Made by a program: the position numbers and the translations under genes. Below are positions 21,751-33,250 of a DNA stretch of 34,595 nucleotides, in pieces (the first letter of the stretch is position 1; each line of letters begins with the position of its first letter). The notes below the pieces were generated by a model. It had not been told where the DNA came from. It ran no database searches and saw only the letters and a program-made list of their open reading frames with translations. Source of the stretch: Chlorokybus atmophyticus (taxonomy: Eukaryota > Streptophyta > Chlorokybophyceae > Chlorokybales > Chlorokybaceae); contig RHPI01003467.1 of the NCBI GenBank assembly GCA_009103225.1, positions 2,177-36,771 of the forward strand, in the 5' to 3' direction.

Positions 21751-24700
21751 ATGGCGCTGGCGGGTGCCCGGCGCCGGCCCAGCGCCGTGGTGGTCGTGCC
21801 GGAGGAGGAGGAAGATGGCGGCGACGACGGCCGCCTCAGCGCCGGCCAGTTCAGGGTGAGCGAGCGGGCTCAAGCTCGGCCGGCTGTGGACAAACCCTAG
21901 CCCTACTCAGGGTTTTTGTCCACATTCACATGCTGCGCATGCTCGTGGAGTGCACACTTCATTCAGTGCTAATATTCGCACGAGGTCGAGCTACTTGGCG
22001 TTTTTTGTTAGCGAAGGGTTTGCTCGCCTGCGTTGCCGAGCACTTTAAGAGGTGTTTTCTGACCCCGGCTGCGCTTTGATTGCTTGAAGCTGCCACACGC
22101 AACCCTTGTGGTGCTCACCTTGCAAGCTGATATTGTTCACATGCAAGCATGCTCGCAGTAGTGATGGCAGTTGTTGGTAGTGCTTGTCATGCACTGGCAA
22201 TGCACGCTTGTTTCTGCTCGCTTGTACGTGTATGCTATGCAAAGCCATGCCGAAGGCAACAGCGTGACATTGCGTGGCTACTTGCCTTGTAGGCCTTTGC
22301 CAACAACAAAGATGATTGCATGACAAGTGCCCATTGTTGGCACCATGCACAGAAATCCGCAGTGCGCTCTAATGTTTGCCTTTTCGTAGGGTGCATTTGC
22401 TGCCGACAGCTTTGTGTCCGACCTGCTGCTCGCCGCCGCTCCTCACATTGCTGACACGCGCCTAGTGGTGGACAGCAACAGCAGCAACGTCGGCAATGCC
22501 GAGCACGCCACCGACAACAGCAGCGCCGCCCTGCAGTTTCCTGGCGTTCCCACCCTGCTGGCTGTCCTCATGCAAGTCACGCAGGAGCTTGCAGAGCTTG
22601 GCACGCAGGTGATGATGGTGTGAGTCAATGCCAGTTGATCACACCAACATGCAAGGTTGCTTGTTGATTCTGTTGTATGGGCTGCGTGCAGGTGGACAAG
22701 CGCATTCAGGGTTTGGAACGCAGCGTTGCAGCTGAGGAGGTTGCGCATGCGAATGATCTTCACGAGGTCAGTCCATGTTTGTGCTTGTGCGCATCGCCAC
22801 TTGCACAAAGTCCACGTACACATGCGCTCATAGCAACATGGTGGGTTTCCAATGCTGTCCTCACACAGTTGGAAGAGGGCATGGAGCAGCTGCTCGATAG
22901 CTTCTCAATGCTCGACGAGCATGTTGGGCAGGTCTCGCGCACTGCGGCCCGTATTGGCGATCGACTTCAGGTCAGCAACTGCATTGCGTTAAGTATATGC
23001 AAAAACACATTTGCATCTTATGGCAGCAATCCAATCCTTGGACGAGGCAATGGCCACTTGGCTACCTTTAAACTGCCTTCGTATGGCTGTGCGAGGTTCT
23101 CTCTGCAGTGTCCTAACTAGTTTGCTGCCCAGAACAATGTGAAATCGTAGTACTGCATGCCAGCTTCCCTATACACTGAATGCGGTCTCCAAGGTTCACA
23201 ACATGTATCATAAAAGCATGCACTTCTATCTGGTGTGGATGCAAGTTACTTACATCATACCCCTGCTTAGCTAGAGCCAAGAGACGCAGCGGCTGCGTGC
23301 TGAAGAGGCGCAACAGCTGATGGAGGTATTGTACCCACAATGACTACTACTTACACGCCTGCATTGGGAAGGGTTTGTTGCTGCGGAAGATAGCATCTGA
23401 TAAATAAAAATTGTTTTTGATACACGCTTGGACATGTCAGTACTTGATGGAGTTCAACGCGCGTCCCGGGGACTTGAGAGGGATATCAAGAGTGTTTAAA
23501 GATAACAACTCGTTGACTGAAGCTGCAACCCTTGCAAAGAAGCTACGTGCGTCTCGCATGCTCGCATGTGTTATTTGCAACTCTCGTATGATTTGCCACG
23601 TCAACTCAATTGTCTTTGACAGGTGCGTTTGCTGAGCAGCCTCCAGCTCGCTCCAGTGCGCCGGTTGAGTTGTTATCTGTAGAAGCTAGCGCACCAAGCG
23701 GCAATGCGAATGCGTCCATGCGCTTGCGGCGCTCTTCCTCACAATCGCGCACATTGACATCAGACCCAGGTGGCCTCTCCGTGGCTGTCGCCAACCTTCA
23801 GCAGTACTGCAATGGTATGCCAGTGCTTGGTGGTGTCATGTCAATGGCATGGACTTGTTGTTTGTGGTTAGCTTCAACAACACATTTACCCTTGCAGAGT
23901 TGGAGAACCGCTTGCTAGATCGCTTTCAAGATGCGCTTCAGGAGAATGATGTTGATGAGATGGCAACATGCGCAGAGACACTCGTTCAGGTTTGTTGCAG
24001 CACATGCATAGGAGGTTCAAATGTCTGCATCTGAGAATCGGTACTCATGGAAGCAATGCCCCCTAAGACACTTCCGTCAACAGTTCAACGGAGGTCATAA
24101 TGTAATGCAACGCTTCGTTGCAACACGTCCAATGTTCATGGACGTGCAAGCCATGCTTGGTGGTGACCCCAATGGTGATGTTGGTGAAGGAGAGGTGCGA
24201 GCAACCAGCGGTGTTGCCCAAGCCAAGGCTGCACTCGAACCGTTGTTTGCATCCATACTAGGTCTGTAGATCAATGCCGACAAGACATGTCTCAAGCTTG
24301 TTGTCTGCATATCACGTTGTGAATGCGCACTCGCTTCTTTGACACCAGATGAGGTGAAAGAAGGTGCCAACATTGCTGCCCAAGTATTCCCGTCGCCGCC
24401 AGCTGTGATGGCCATGCTTGTACAGGTAAGCCCGCTTCCTGTGACATAGCCAATCGCGTTTCGTGTCTTGTTCAGCAAGCAATGGCATAGTGCTCAAAAC
24501 GTTGGCTTTCGTATTGCAGCGAGTGTTGGAGCAACGCGTGCAAGCAGCCTTGGACCAGTTGCTGCCTGATTCTGCAGCGCCAGCAGCAGACGGCCTCAGC
24601 ATGCTGGAGGTTGGTATCCAACATGAGAGACGCTGTGTTTTCGTTGTAGCACATTACCACTACTTACTGCACACACTGGCTGCACAATTATGGCAGCTTT

Positions 24701-26818
24701 CTCCTTGCACGCATTGGCTGAGCTGTTTTATGCGCAGTATCTGAGGCTGCTGCAAGACGCGTACACCAGGACAAAGCAGCTGGCCACTGAGCTCACTGAG
24801 ATCGGTTGCGGCGAGTTGGACGTGCAAGGTGTGTTGCAAACGTGCACGCTGGTTGCGTGTGGAATTGTTGTAGTGCAATACCCTCACACTTCTTGTGCTG
24901 TCGGCATGCGCAGGCCTTGCCGACTCGCTGTTCTCAAATCATCGCGAGGAGTATATTGAAAATGAGCTGGCGTGCTTGAAGATGCTTGGCGCACCGGTAT
25001 GATGATGTCTTTGTATCAAGTGCTAAGGCATGTGTTCGCTTGTTGTATTTCAAGAGTGTCACTGCTTGCAGACATTGGCATCCGCGACTGGCGTGGTTCA
25101 TTTCGCGGACTATGCGATCGCAAGTGTACAACAGACAAAAGAAGCAGTGACACGCTGCACCAAGCTGGTGCCGCAGCGAGCCACGTGTGCGACTTACATA
25201 CAGCGGCTCTTTTTCGTGCTACTGGAACAGGTTAGGGAGGTTCATGGATGGTGTCATCTGCTACCTTTGTGCATGTATTCTCATCTCACAATGCTGCTGC
25301 AGGTCGGGACGCAAGTGCTAGGCAGCCTCAAAACAGCCGTCGAGGGCGTGATGGCGGCAATTATTGCTGTCGAGAGGGGCGGCGCAGGCGGTGGAGGCAA
25401 GCGTGCGGCAACAGCTGCTTCTGCCGGGGTGGGTGTGTGGGTGTATTTGTGGACACCATTAGACTTGCCTGTATGCATCTCTTGCTCTGTCCGGTCTTAT
25501 GCTTGTTCAATTGGATTTAATAGTGTTGTGTTGCGATTGCAGAGCACCGCTGCCGCCACTGTTGCCGAGAGCAGCTTGCGCTCCATGTTTGCTGTTATTT
25601 CAGAAGCGAGTGCTGCGGTTCCGTCTGTGCACGAGCATTACGAGACAATTATATCCAGCTCTGTTACAGCTGTACCACATTCCCAGGTTTGCATTGCCTT
25701 TGCAGTGATGGTCAATCACAGGCCGTGTGCACACACAAAGATTTTTTGAGTTTCATGCACTTACAATCGTTGATGTATGTGTATAGGCTGCGTGCAGCAC
25801 GGAGCTGTTGGCCTTCTTGCGTGTGACAGAGGAGCAAGTCACGCGTGGCCTGCAAGCTGCACTGCACCTTGTCATAGTGCAGGTATCTTTGCGCATGCAC
25901 GCACGCGCAAGCACGCAAACTCACACGCACCGACCGGTTTCATGCGTTGAGACCCGCTAACAACGGCTTGTGTGGGGCCCTGTTCAGGTTGATCGCACAT
26001 TGCTTGCTGAGCAGAGTGCCAGTGACTTTCAACCCAAGGATGCAGCAGCCATGCCAGATCATCGGTCAACAGCGGCATGCACAAAGTACGCATGGGTGTC
26101 TGATAGAGCCATGTCGGCCTGGATGTGCGTTTCGGGTCGAGTTACACAGGTTGTGTCGCTCAGGGCTTTGGAGCTGCTCCAGAACACGCAGATCGTGGTG
26201 CGGAAGGCTCTGGACGAAGCCAATCGGCAGTCTTTCTTGACCGGTTTGGGTTTCAGGCTGCATTCTGTGCTTTTGACGCACATTGAACGTTTCATCTTCA
26301 ATTCTAGGTGATTTTCTGAAGGCAGCAGCGATTCTGATCGCAACATTGTGCTGTTGGTCACCTAAGTTTTCATCACTGACACGTGCATGTACGTGTGTCA
26401 GTGGAGGTTTGCGATTGAAGCGGGACATATCCGAGTACAGCGCATTCGTGAGGTCATTCAACTCACCTGCAGTTCAAGAACGCTTTGAGAGACTCAGCAC
26501 GTAAGCCTGGATGCCTACAAACACTCGATTGTAAATTTTAGATCAACTTGAACAACATTTGTTTCAGTGATAGTCGTGCAAGTGTTGGAGATGACACCCT
26601 TGACCTGTGACATCACTTGTTGTGTGGTTTGCGCCAGCAGCACTCGTATTTTACCTGATATGCGCAGGCTGATTAACGTGTTCATCGTGGCACCTGAGTC
26701 GCTGCGCCAATTGGTGGACACCACGCTTGGGCTCACCGCGCAGGAAGCACTTCGCTACCTCAAGCTTCGAGAAGACTTTAAGTCTGCCAAGATTGCGAGC
26801 TTGTTTGCTGGGCTGTAG
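21751..26818 (+). CDS. SEC10: Exocyst complex subunit SEC10 (EXOC5)
   Basis: Predicted 825 residues, close to land-plant SEC10. It is a core rod of the exocyst, which tethers secretory vesicles to the plasma membrane. Exons: 21751-21855, 22390-22608, 22692-22766, 22869-22970, 23275-23325, 23441-23546, 23623-23814, 23898-23989, 24084-24261, 24349-24425, 24520-24609, 24738-24828, 24914-24996, 25072-25230, 25303-25428, 25543-25686, 25787-25882, 25988-26085, 26164-26307, 26402-26500, 26668-26818. Family blocks in order: coiled coil with TAARIGDRLQ, YLMEFNARPGDL, EAATLAKKLR, FNGGHNVMQRFVATRPMF, VMAMLVQRVLEQRVQ, DHRSTAACTK, NRQSFLTGLGFR, SGGLRLKRDISEY, NVFIVAPESL and LREDFKSAKIASLF. The start gives MALAGARRRPSAVVVVPEEE; exon 1 joins in phase to form FRGAFAADSF, like the plant N-terminus. 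The exon 5 start is the least certain. Confidence 0.96.
21885..21924. repeat. Inverted repeat with telo-box motif in SEC10 intron 1
   Basis: TGTGGACAAACCCT (21885-21898) pairs with AGGGTTTTTGTCCACA (21909-21924), apart from two extra T in the right arm. AAACCCTA at 21892-21899 is a telo-box, an element often found near the starts of plant housekeeping genes. Confidence 0.65.
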
Positions 26819-26857
26819 TTTGCGCCTTTTTTCTAATGGGCTGCTTGCCAAGGCCAT

Positions 26858-26887
26858 GCGGTGGGTGCTAACCTTAGTACCCACCGC
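26858..26887 (+). terminator. 3' UTR palindrome behind SEC10
   Basis: A 30-bp palindrome starts 40 nt after the SEC10 stop codon. The outer arms GCGGTGGGT and ACCCACCGC pair perfectly. A G:T pair follows, then CTAA against TTAG around a central CC. No poly(A) pentamer is seen close by, so this may be a 3' end or UTR structure. Confidence 0.45.
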
Positions 26888-28396
26888 CTGGGGTTCGTGT
26901 GCATAGGACACACTTTGTGTGCTTGGCAACACCCTGAGTAGCAGCACATGGGGTCATCAATTTGTGCATTCATAGTTGGCGTTGGAGCCAATGGCTGTGT
27001 GTGTTGCTAGACCGATGGGGTGCACGCGTTTGTGGTGTGGTAGGGAGCAACTTGGGTAGTGTGACATTATGATGTATTACATACAAATGATGAGCAAGTG
27101 AGTATGGGAATGGGCTGGTTTTATTTTGTGTTGTGCATGATGCTGCTTTGGCAGGCGTTGCATTATGCAAGCTTGCAGTTTACTCATGCCCTAGTGCAGA
27201 GTCGGACGCAGCACTCGCGTAGGTGGGCAGTGGATGTGGCACATGCCGCTAGCTACATAATGTGCTAGGGCCTGTGTGTGGGTGGGGTGTGTAGGAAATC
27301 AAAGGAAATAGTGCGCGCAGCCAAGGACAGCATCATGCATGCGCAAGTATATCTCATTATGCTCGAGCATAGTATCTGACAATGTGAAATCCATAGCGCT
27401 AATCACAGGGCAGTCGGAGTAGCGGTAGGATAGAGGGTAGGATTAGCCCGGTGGTCGTGTATGCAACATGCAGGTGCGTTGAGTGGCTTGCGTGTGGTGG
27501 ATGCTGTGCAAATGCATGTGGCTATCAGATGCTCGCATATCCTGTACAAACCCATCAAGCCCACACTAATCGATAATGCACGGACAGTACCAACAAGTCC
27601 CATATTCGTCGCAACCATCTCACATCACTCGAGTATGCAACCAACGGCATTGCATGCTAGCAGTACGCCAGCCTCATGTCAAGATCATTGCATCGTCCGA
27701 CAACTTTTACTTGTACACATGTACACGAATATAGCCGCCTCACCAACAGCGCCATCCCCTGAGCACACAACGCACAAGAAGTTCGCTGCTTGTATGCGGA
27801 CATGAAGCCTGACATGCGGGTAGCAGGCAGGGCCTTGGGCTGGACCCCGCGGTGCCATTGAACGCTTGTATGTCAAGGATAATAGAGGTGGTGGAGCGCC
27901 CTTGCAAGCCACTTGCGGAGCAGAGCAGTGAAGTATTGGATATGCATATTTATTGATTACATAGCTTCACATCATAGTGACATGGGACGAGTGTGTTTGT
28001 ACAATGCATTGTGTGCACATCTTCTGCATGGCATCGCCTTTGCGTCAGTCAAGCCAGTTGACATTGTGCTGCTGGCTGTCGGTATTCATGGTATCACAGA
28101 GTTGGCTGTGGTTTTCATGGTGTTGTAGTGGTTACGAAATTTGGGCTGTATATGTGGTTGTCTTTGTCTCGGTGTTACAGAATTGTGTTGGACACTGCCC
28201 TGCACAGATGACTTGCAGTTCATAAGGTAACCTCAATTTGTCACTACAATGCTACAGCTGTGCAATTGGCTGTGCTTTGCAACACGGCAAAGAATGATTC
28301 TAGCAACAATCTATCATGTTCACGCTAACCCTCAGTCTCAGCTAATCTGAAACAAGTGCCTAATGTCGTTTCTAAGCCTAGTGCCATGTCTCCAGC

Positions 28397-28401
28397 TTAC
28401 A
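28397..28401 (-). terminator. Poly(A) signal TGTAA (minus strand)
   Basis: TTACA on the plus strand reads TGTAA toward the end of the GT69 gene, about 126 nt beyond its stop codon, a normal distance. Confidence 0.55.
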
Positions 28402-28526
28402 AAAAGCATGTCTTTTTTTCCAAAATGCTGGCCATGATGGCACAAGCGCATCCTATTGCGGACTATCGTGGCGGTGCCAAGGAGCCATGAAATTCCACAG
28501 TCGCCTCGTGTAGGCTGAACAGTGGT

Positions 28527-31497
28527 TTATGACTGCCAGGTGGCTATGTTGTCAACGTCGAACGACGGCTCCACTTGCTGAGCCTGAAGCAGCTGTGCTT
28601 CAGAGGGCTTTTGCCCTCCCACGTGACCAGCTCTTTCTAAGTTGGCGGGCGTCTTAGGCCGGCTATCGGCAGCAGCTTGGATGTTAGCTACCCCGGCCGA
28701 GACCACGGTGCCGCAGCTAATGGGCTGGTCCTTGATGCACCCTGTGACATTGAAGTTGGTATGCTGTACGTGCTTGCGGAACTGCGCAAGGTCGCACGGG
28801 GGGAGCTTCCCCTCAGTGACTGTTCTAAGAACATCTTTGGTGCACAGCTCATTCTGCTGATCTAAGATGATAATGGCGGCCTTGTTGCAGGTCTGCGTGG
28901 CGTAGTCCCATATGAACGCCGTGGCCTCCGCTTGAGCCTCCACCAGCTCGCTATGGTTAGCATGGCTTCGCAGCGGCACCCATGTGTGTTGGAACAGCGA
29001 CTGCTGCGGGACCATCGTGCTCGCTATCACCGTTCGTGCTGGGTGCCACTCATCCGGACCAATGCTTACCACGCTCACTTGCACGCCATACATGAATGGC
29101 TTTGCAAGGTGTGAGAGCACGCCCAGCGTGCGCATGTTGAGTGGCCTCTCTTGTCTCAACATCATGATTACGTGAACATCTGCACCTTGAGGAGGTACAA
29201 ACTCAGCTTCCTCTTTGACAGCTGGACATGCAGCTTCGTCCCCCTCTGTCATAGCACTCAGGCTCATTAGCAAGCGGGAAGCACCAACACAGACTTAACC
29301 AAAACAAACTGCGTGTTGTGCATGCCAGAACATGCCTTGTGGTGTTCGGACCATAGGGGACAACGCGTCTTCCCAGTAGCATTTGCTGCCTGATAGTGCA
29401 TAGTGTGCGTCGTTGGGGAGAGGGCAGCAAAATGTGAGGCGCGGTACGACAGCGTCATAAGTCATGTTGTGGATGGACTCCAGTGCTTGGGTTAAGAACT
29501 CCTTACTCTTCACATAACCCCGGTAGGGGTTGGGCTGAACGCTTACATCCATCGGCGTGTTCCCGTATTCATCTGGTGCCTGCAACACCAACAAGGTTGG
29601 TTAAACAGTCAGTGACATGACGCAATAGTACCTGACCATCGTAAACATGGTTTCATACCCGCTTCTGGCGGGCGAGATCGATATCAAGAAACACGCCCTT
29701 CTCGTAAGTGACCATCACCCTGGGTTCAATGACCACGCGAGTGCGGTTGCGAAACAGGTGCCAGACATCATTGCAGAAATGTGTCATCTCTGATGCCGCG
29801 CATTGTCCGTCCCACGTGCGTGTGCGGAACTTGACCTTGTGCTCCGTGAAGAGAGCAGCATCCAATGCTGCCATACCGTTCCATGTACAATGAACCTGTT
29901 GCAAACAGGGGCTTGTTGCATTTGCCTTAGGTTGGGGCTGTACAGTCAAGAAAGCAAGTCAAAATACCTGTACAGGAAGGCCAGCTTGCAGGCGCGCCTG
30001 CTGTGAAGCTAAGTGCGAGAAAGGTGGGGCGGCATCAAAAGGCGCGCCATCAATGTCCCGTCCCACCCAAGTGTCATAGTACCTAACTCGGTTGCTTTCC
30101 CATTCTATTGAATGTATGTCAAAGCCAGAAGCAATGTGCGCATTGTGCAGGAGAAGGACCAGTGCGTCCTCAGCGCAGAAGAACACATCATTCAGGAACA
30201 ACACCTGCATTAATTGTTGAGGTTTGGAGTCTGTAGTTTGCATCTGTGTTCAGGAACAAAGTCCAGAAAGTGAGGGGTGAGGACGATTACCTTGTCGTAA
30301 GTTGTATTGGAGGCAAACAGTGGGTCAAGCGCACGGTTCCTCACATCAGCCAGAAAATCAATGCGCTGGCGTTTACCGCGAACCATGGTGCTTCCGACAA
30401 CTTGATGGGCAACGCGCATGCTAGTCAAAAACCACTTGAACATTGTCAACAGTGCGGGTGTGGAGTCCTGGCTGCCACTTTCAAAAATGGACACGAAACT
30501 GTTCTTGCGATCCACAACGGACAGCACCCGCATGATCTGCGCGCAAGCCAATGCCAGTGAGACATGTACAGGGAACTACCAGACACAAGATGCTGGTTGC
30601 TGGTGTTGCAATGACGGCAACTATATGGACCCTCCTGACATCAAGGCAAGTGCAGTAACATGTTTGCAAGCTTGCACACCTGCGTGATGGAATGGCCTAA
30701 CACTTTCTCGTTCTCATGCAAATTTATTGCAATGTAGACACGCGTGTGTTGAAGTTGCTTTCCCAGGTGCGTGTCCGCAATGCCGTTCGCCCAATGGCGG
30801 TCACAAACAATATTGGTGACGTCATTCGCTAGAGCTGGTGGAAATGCCTGCGCATACCAGTTTTCTTATTTACGATGTGAACCATCGCGCTAGTCAACAA
30901 CAGCATCATGACCATCACCAGCAGTATGCAACGCATGTTGCACCTGTGGCATTGCATGTGAGATGTGCTCCCTAGCCAAGTTAGCTGTGTGCAGTTTCGC
31001 TCGCCTGCAAGCATTGACATCATTGCACTTGGTTAGTTAACGCAGAGTGTGTTAATGTACCACATGCACATTTGCAGTGGTGTACCAACCTTTGCATCCA
31101 GTCGGCATCCGGGCTATTCACATCAAGGCTAGGCAGCTTAACATTGAAGGCAGAGCGCCATTGTAATGTGTGGGAAGTCCCAAACAACAATACGTGTATG
31201 GCCAATGAGAACACCATAGCAAGGGCAGCAATGCGCAGCACTGGCGACTTGTCCCGCCATCGGGCAAGCCATTCCAACCTAAGAGAGTGCAAGTTTCAGC
31301 TTAACTGCGGCAGGCAACATCAATGGTGTACACAGAAGTGACATAGTGTGTGTTTCTCACCTGCCGTGCCTGGCGTACCCACTGCCGTTGAGAGGTGGGC
31401 TTATCGGCCTCCCATTGTTGGGCGACCATGGGCTGAGCGGGCCGGCGAAACTTTTGGACCTTGGTGGTGCATGGTAAGAAGGAATGCGCTCACCCAT
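28527..31497 (-). CDS. GT69 (CAP59/CMT1-like) Golgi glycosyltransferase with extra C-terminal domain
   Basis: Predicted 738 residues. Exons: 31497-31361, 31278-31086, 30847-30680, 30536-30291, 30204-29968, 29895-29659, 29579-29300, 29245-28527. After a basic, Pro-rich cytosolic tail (MGERIPSYHAPPRSKSF) comes one membrane anchor (about 60-78, LRIAALAMVFSLAIHVLLF), so this is a type II Golgi-like protein. The catalytic domain follows the CAP59 mannosyltransferase pattern: RVYIAINLHENEKVLGHSI, VSIFESGSQDST (182-193), RIDFLADVRNRALDPL, VLFLNDVFFCAED (249-261), YYDTWVGRDIDG, HCTWNGM (329-335), CAASEMTHFCND and VVIEPRVMVTYEKG. In fungi this family adds alpha-1,3-mannose to capsule or cell-wall glycans. 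The last 240 residues (from about 500) contain ADVHVIMMLRQERPLNMRTL and AIIILDQQNELC and are not part of the usual family. The exon 7/8 junction is the least certain; other junctions keep phase and motif spacing. Confidence 0.88.
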
Positions 31498-33250
31498 GCC
31501 AACCCCGGCTGCTGTGGTCGGTAAACCCCTCAGTTGCTGTCTGAGTGAAGTGCCCGTGCTGGCCGTCGTTCAGACCAGGTGCGGTCTGAACAGCAGCAAC
31601 CGAATGCTGCTGTGCGCAAGGAAAGTGTGCTGAGCTTTGGCATGCTGCATACACACACATACACAAGACATGATCAGCTGACTCCAGAGGGTGAGCATGC
31701 CCTACATGCCTTGATCAGGACGATGCGGCACAGTTGCTGAACGACTGGCAGCACGGATAACAGCCGACAGCATGGAGGTCCTTCAGCTCGCATGTGATAT
31801 GCGGATCCATCACATATGTGCGTGGCTGAGCACACACGCAGCTACAGCACGGCGTCCAAGTACTGCAGCATGGGGTATGTTGGGCCACGACAGGTATGCT
31901 ACAATTTTACTCGCGAACAGGGCCAAAGACCTTCATCCACCAACTACCATTGGTCTCAAACGGGTGACACGACAGTGACGTAACAGCTCTAGCGAATGTG
32001 TACTACGTGATCCCTTCCACCTCATTCTGGCGCCATGCGCAAGCTATCTACGAGCTGCTCATTTGCAATTGACCAGTGCCAGTGCAACCAAATCCGGCCT
32101 TCCTGGCTAAATAGTACCAAGAAGTCCACGTGCACAGCGGCAGCCGACCACTGATGGACGTGTTTCTAGCCTTCTCCCTGCAACCGATGGACAAGTACAG
32201 ATTGAAGCATACCTGCTGCAGCTTCAGCAGCTTGCCGGGCGGAAGCTCCCTGTGACGCCGGCGGCGATCAACCCGCTGACCATACCAAAGCCCAAATACA
32301 GATCAAAACTTGCTAGAGAAAGTGACACACCACCAACAGAAGCAGAACTCTGTCCCTAGCAACCACACAAACTGGCGAGCAGCAAACTTCTACTACGCCA
32401 GCAGCAACTGCAGCCGGCTACTCCAGCGTACAGTGCACTCAGCTCAACTCAGGCACGCATGCCTCCGGCCTGGCTAGTGGCCACCTTTTCCCAGCATGTC
32501 AAACGCACGTACGGCCGCGGCCCCGCCGCCTCGCTCACGTTATGTTTATGTTAGCTGCGACCATTCAACGCAGCGGGCGTGTGCACGACATTCGCGCTAC
32601 GAATCACGCCGCTACCCGCCACGGTGACCACTAACGTACGCCGACACGGTCCGCCAGCACCTCACGGCAGTATTACTTAAAGCTGCATAACGCTGCACCC
32701 TAGATTTCTTTCTTTCTTGGCGACAATTGTCAACATTTGTCCGATACGTTGCAGTTCTACAATTTGTAGACTACAAGCGCCTTCACTGGAAGCATGCATA
32801 GGTAATGCTTTGTCTAAGCTCTCATAAGACCGGTTGCAGTATTTCAGTAGGGCTCCGCTGAGTTTCACGTGCGCTAGGGGCCTAATCCTAGCAGCTAGGG
32901 GCAATGCATTCTGTGTCGTAGCGAAACATGGCGTCATGGGCGTGGGGGCTATGCAGCACAGGTCCGGGTTTTGCAAGCCAGTTTAGCTGGCCACGCGCGC
33001 TGCAGATCTGTCCACCTCACAAGGCGCCAAAACCCAGACACGCCTGGATGCAGCCAATCATGCGCCTTAGACGAAGCATCCACGGGCCAATGCGCGTTGC
33101 GACACGGCACTTCGCTTATTAACGTTGTACAGTATACCCTCGATGTAGTCACCACGTATGTTTTGAGACCTATTGGCACTGCATGGAGGAAGTCTCTACC
33201 TCGGTGTAGTTACAATGGTCGTTACAGCGCGTTACCGTAGAGACCCGTAC
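31498..33250. other. 5' flank of the GT69 gene, no supported gene
   Basis: The part next to 31497 should hold the GT69 promoter. Short ATG frames at 31772-31978 (+) and 32928-33122 (+, MASWAWGLCSTGPGFASQF, good AACATGG context) have no recognisable domain and no clear splice partner. I do not call them genes, though the second could be a first exon of something running past the A+T-rich end. Confidence 0.5.
31568..31591. repeat. Inverted repeat, 9-bp arms
   Basis: GTTCAGACC, six bases, then the exact complement GGTCTGAAC, located 71-94 bp upstream of the GT69 start codon. It could be a protein-binding dyad in the promoter or a 5' UTR hairpin. Confidence 0.55.

Larger units (their letters stand above)
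26819..28526. other. Convergent intergenic region, SEC10 / GT69
   Basis: About 1.7 kb with no convincing gene on either strand. Open frames such as 27461-27805 (+) lack domains, splice partners and codon structure like that of the neighbours. It contains the SEC10 3' palindrome and a minus-strand poly(A) signal. Confidence 0.55.

Noticed and set aside
21687-22079. Gly/Arg-rich plus-strand frame overlapping the SEC10 start
   Set aside because: The frame starting at 21751 joins in phase to a plant-like SEC10 N-terminus; the other frame reflects G+C-rich sequence.
27461-27805. 114-codon plus-strand ATG frame between SEC10 and GT69
   Set aside because: No domain, no splice partner, and no codon pattern resembling the neighbours.
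29295-29300. GT69 ending at the in-frame TAA just after exon 7
   Set aside because: A GTTAAG donor, a CTAAT branch-like site and a phase-matching ACAG acceptor join it to a 239-codon open frame. The shorter end remains possible as an isoform.
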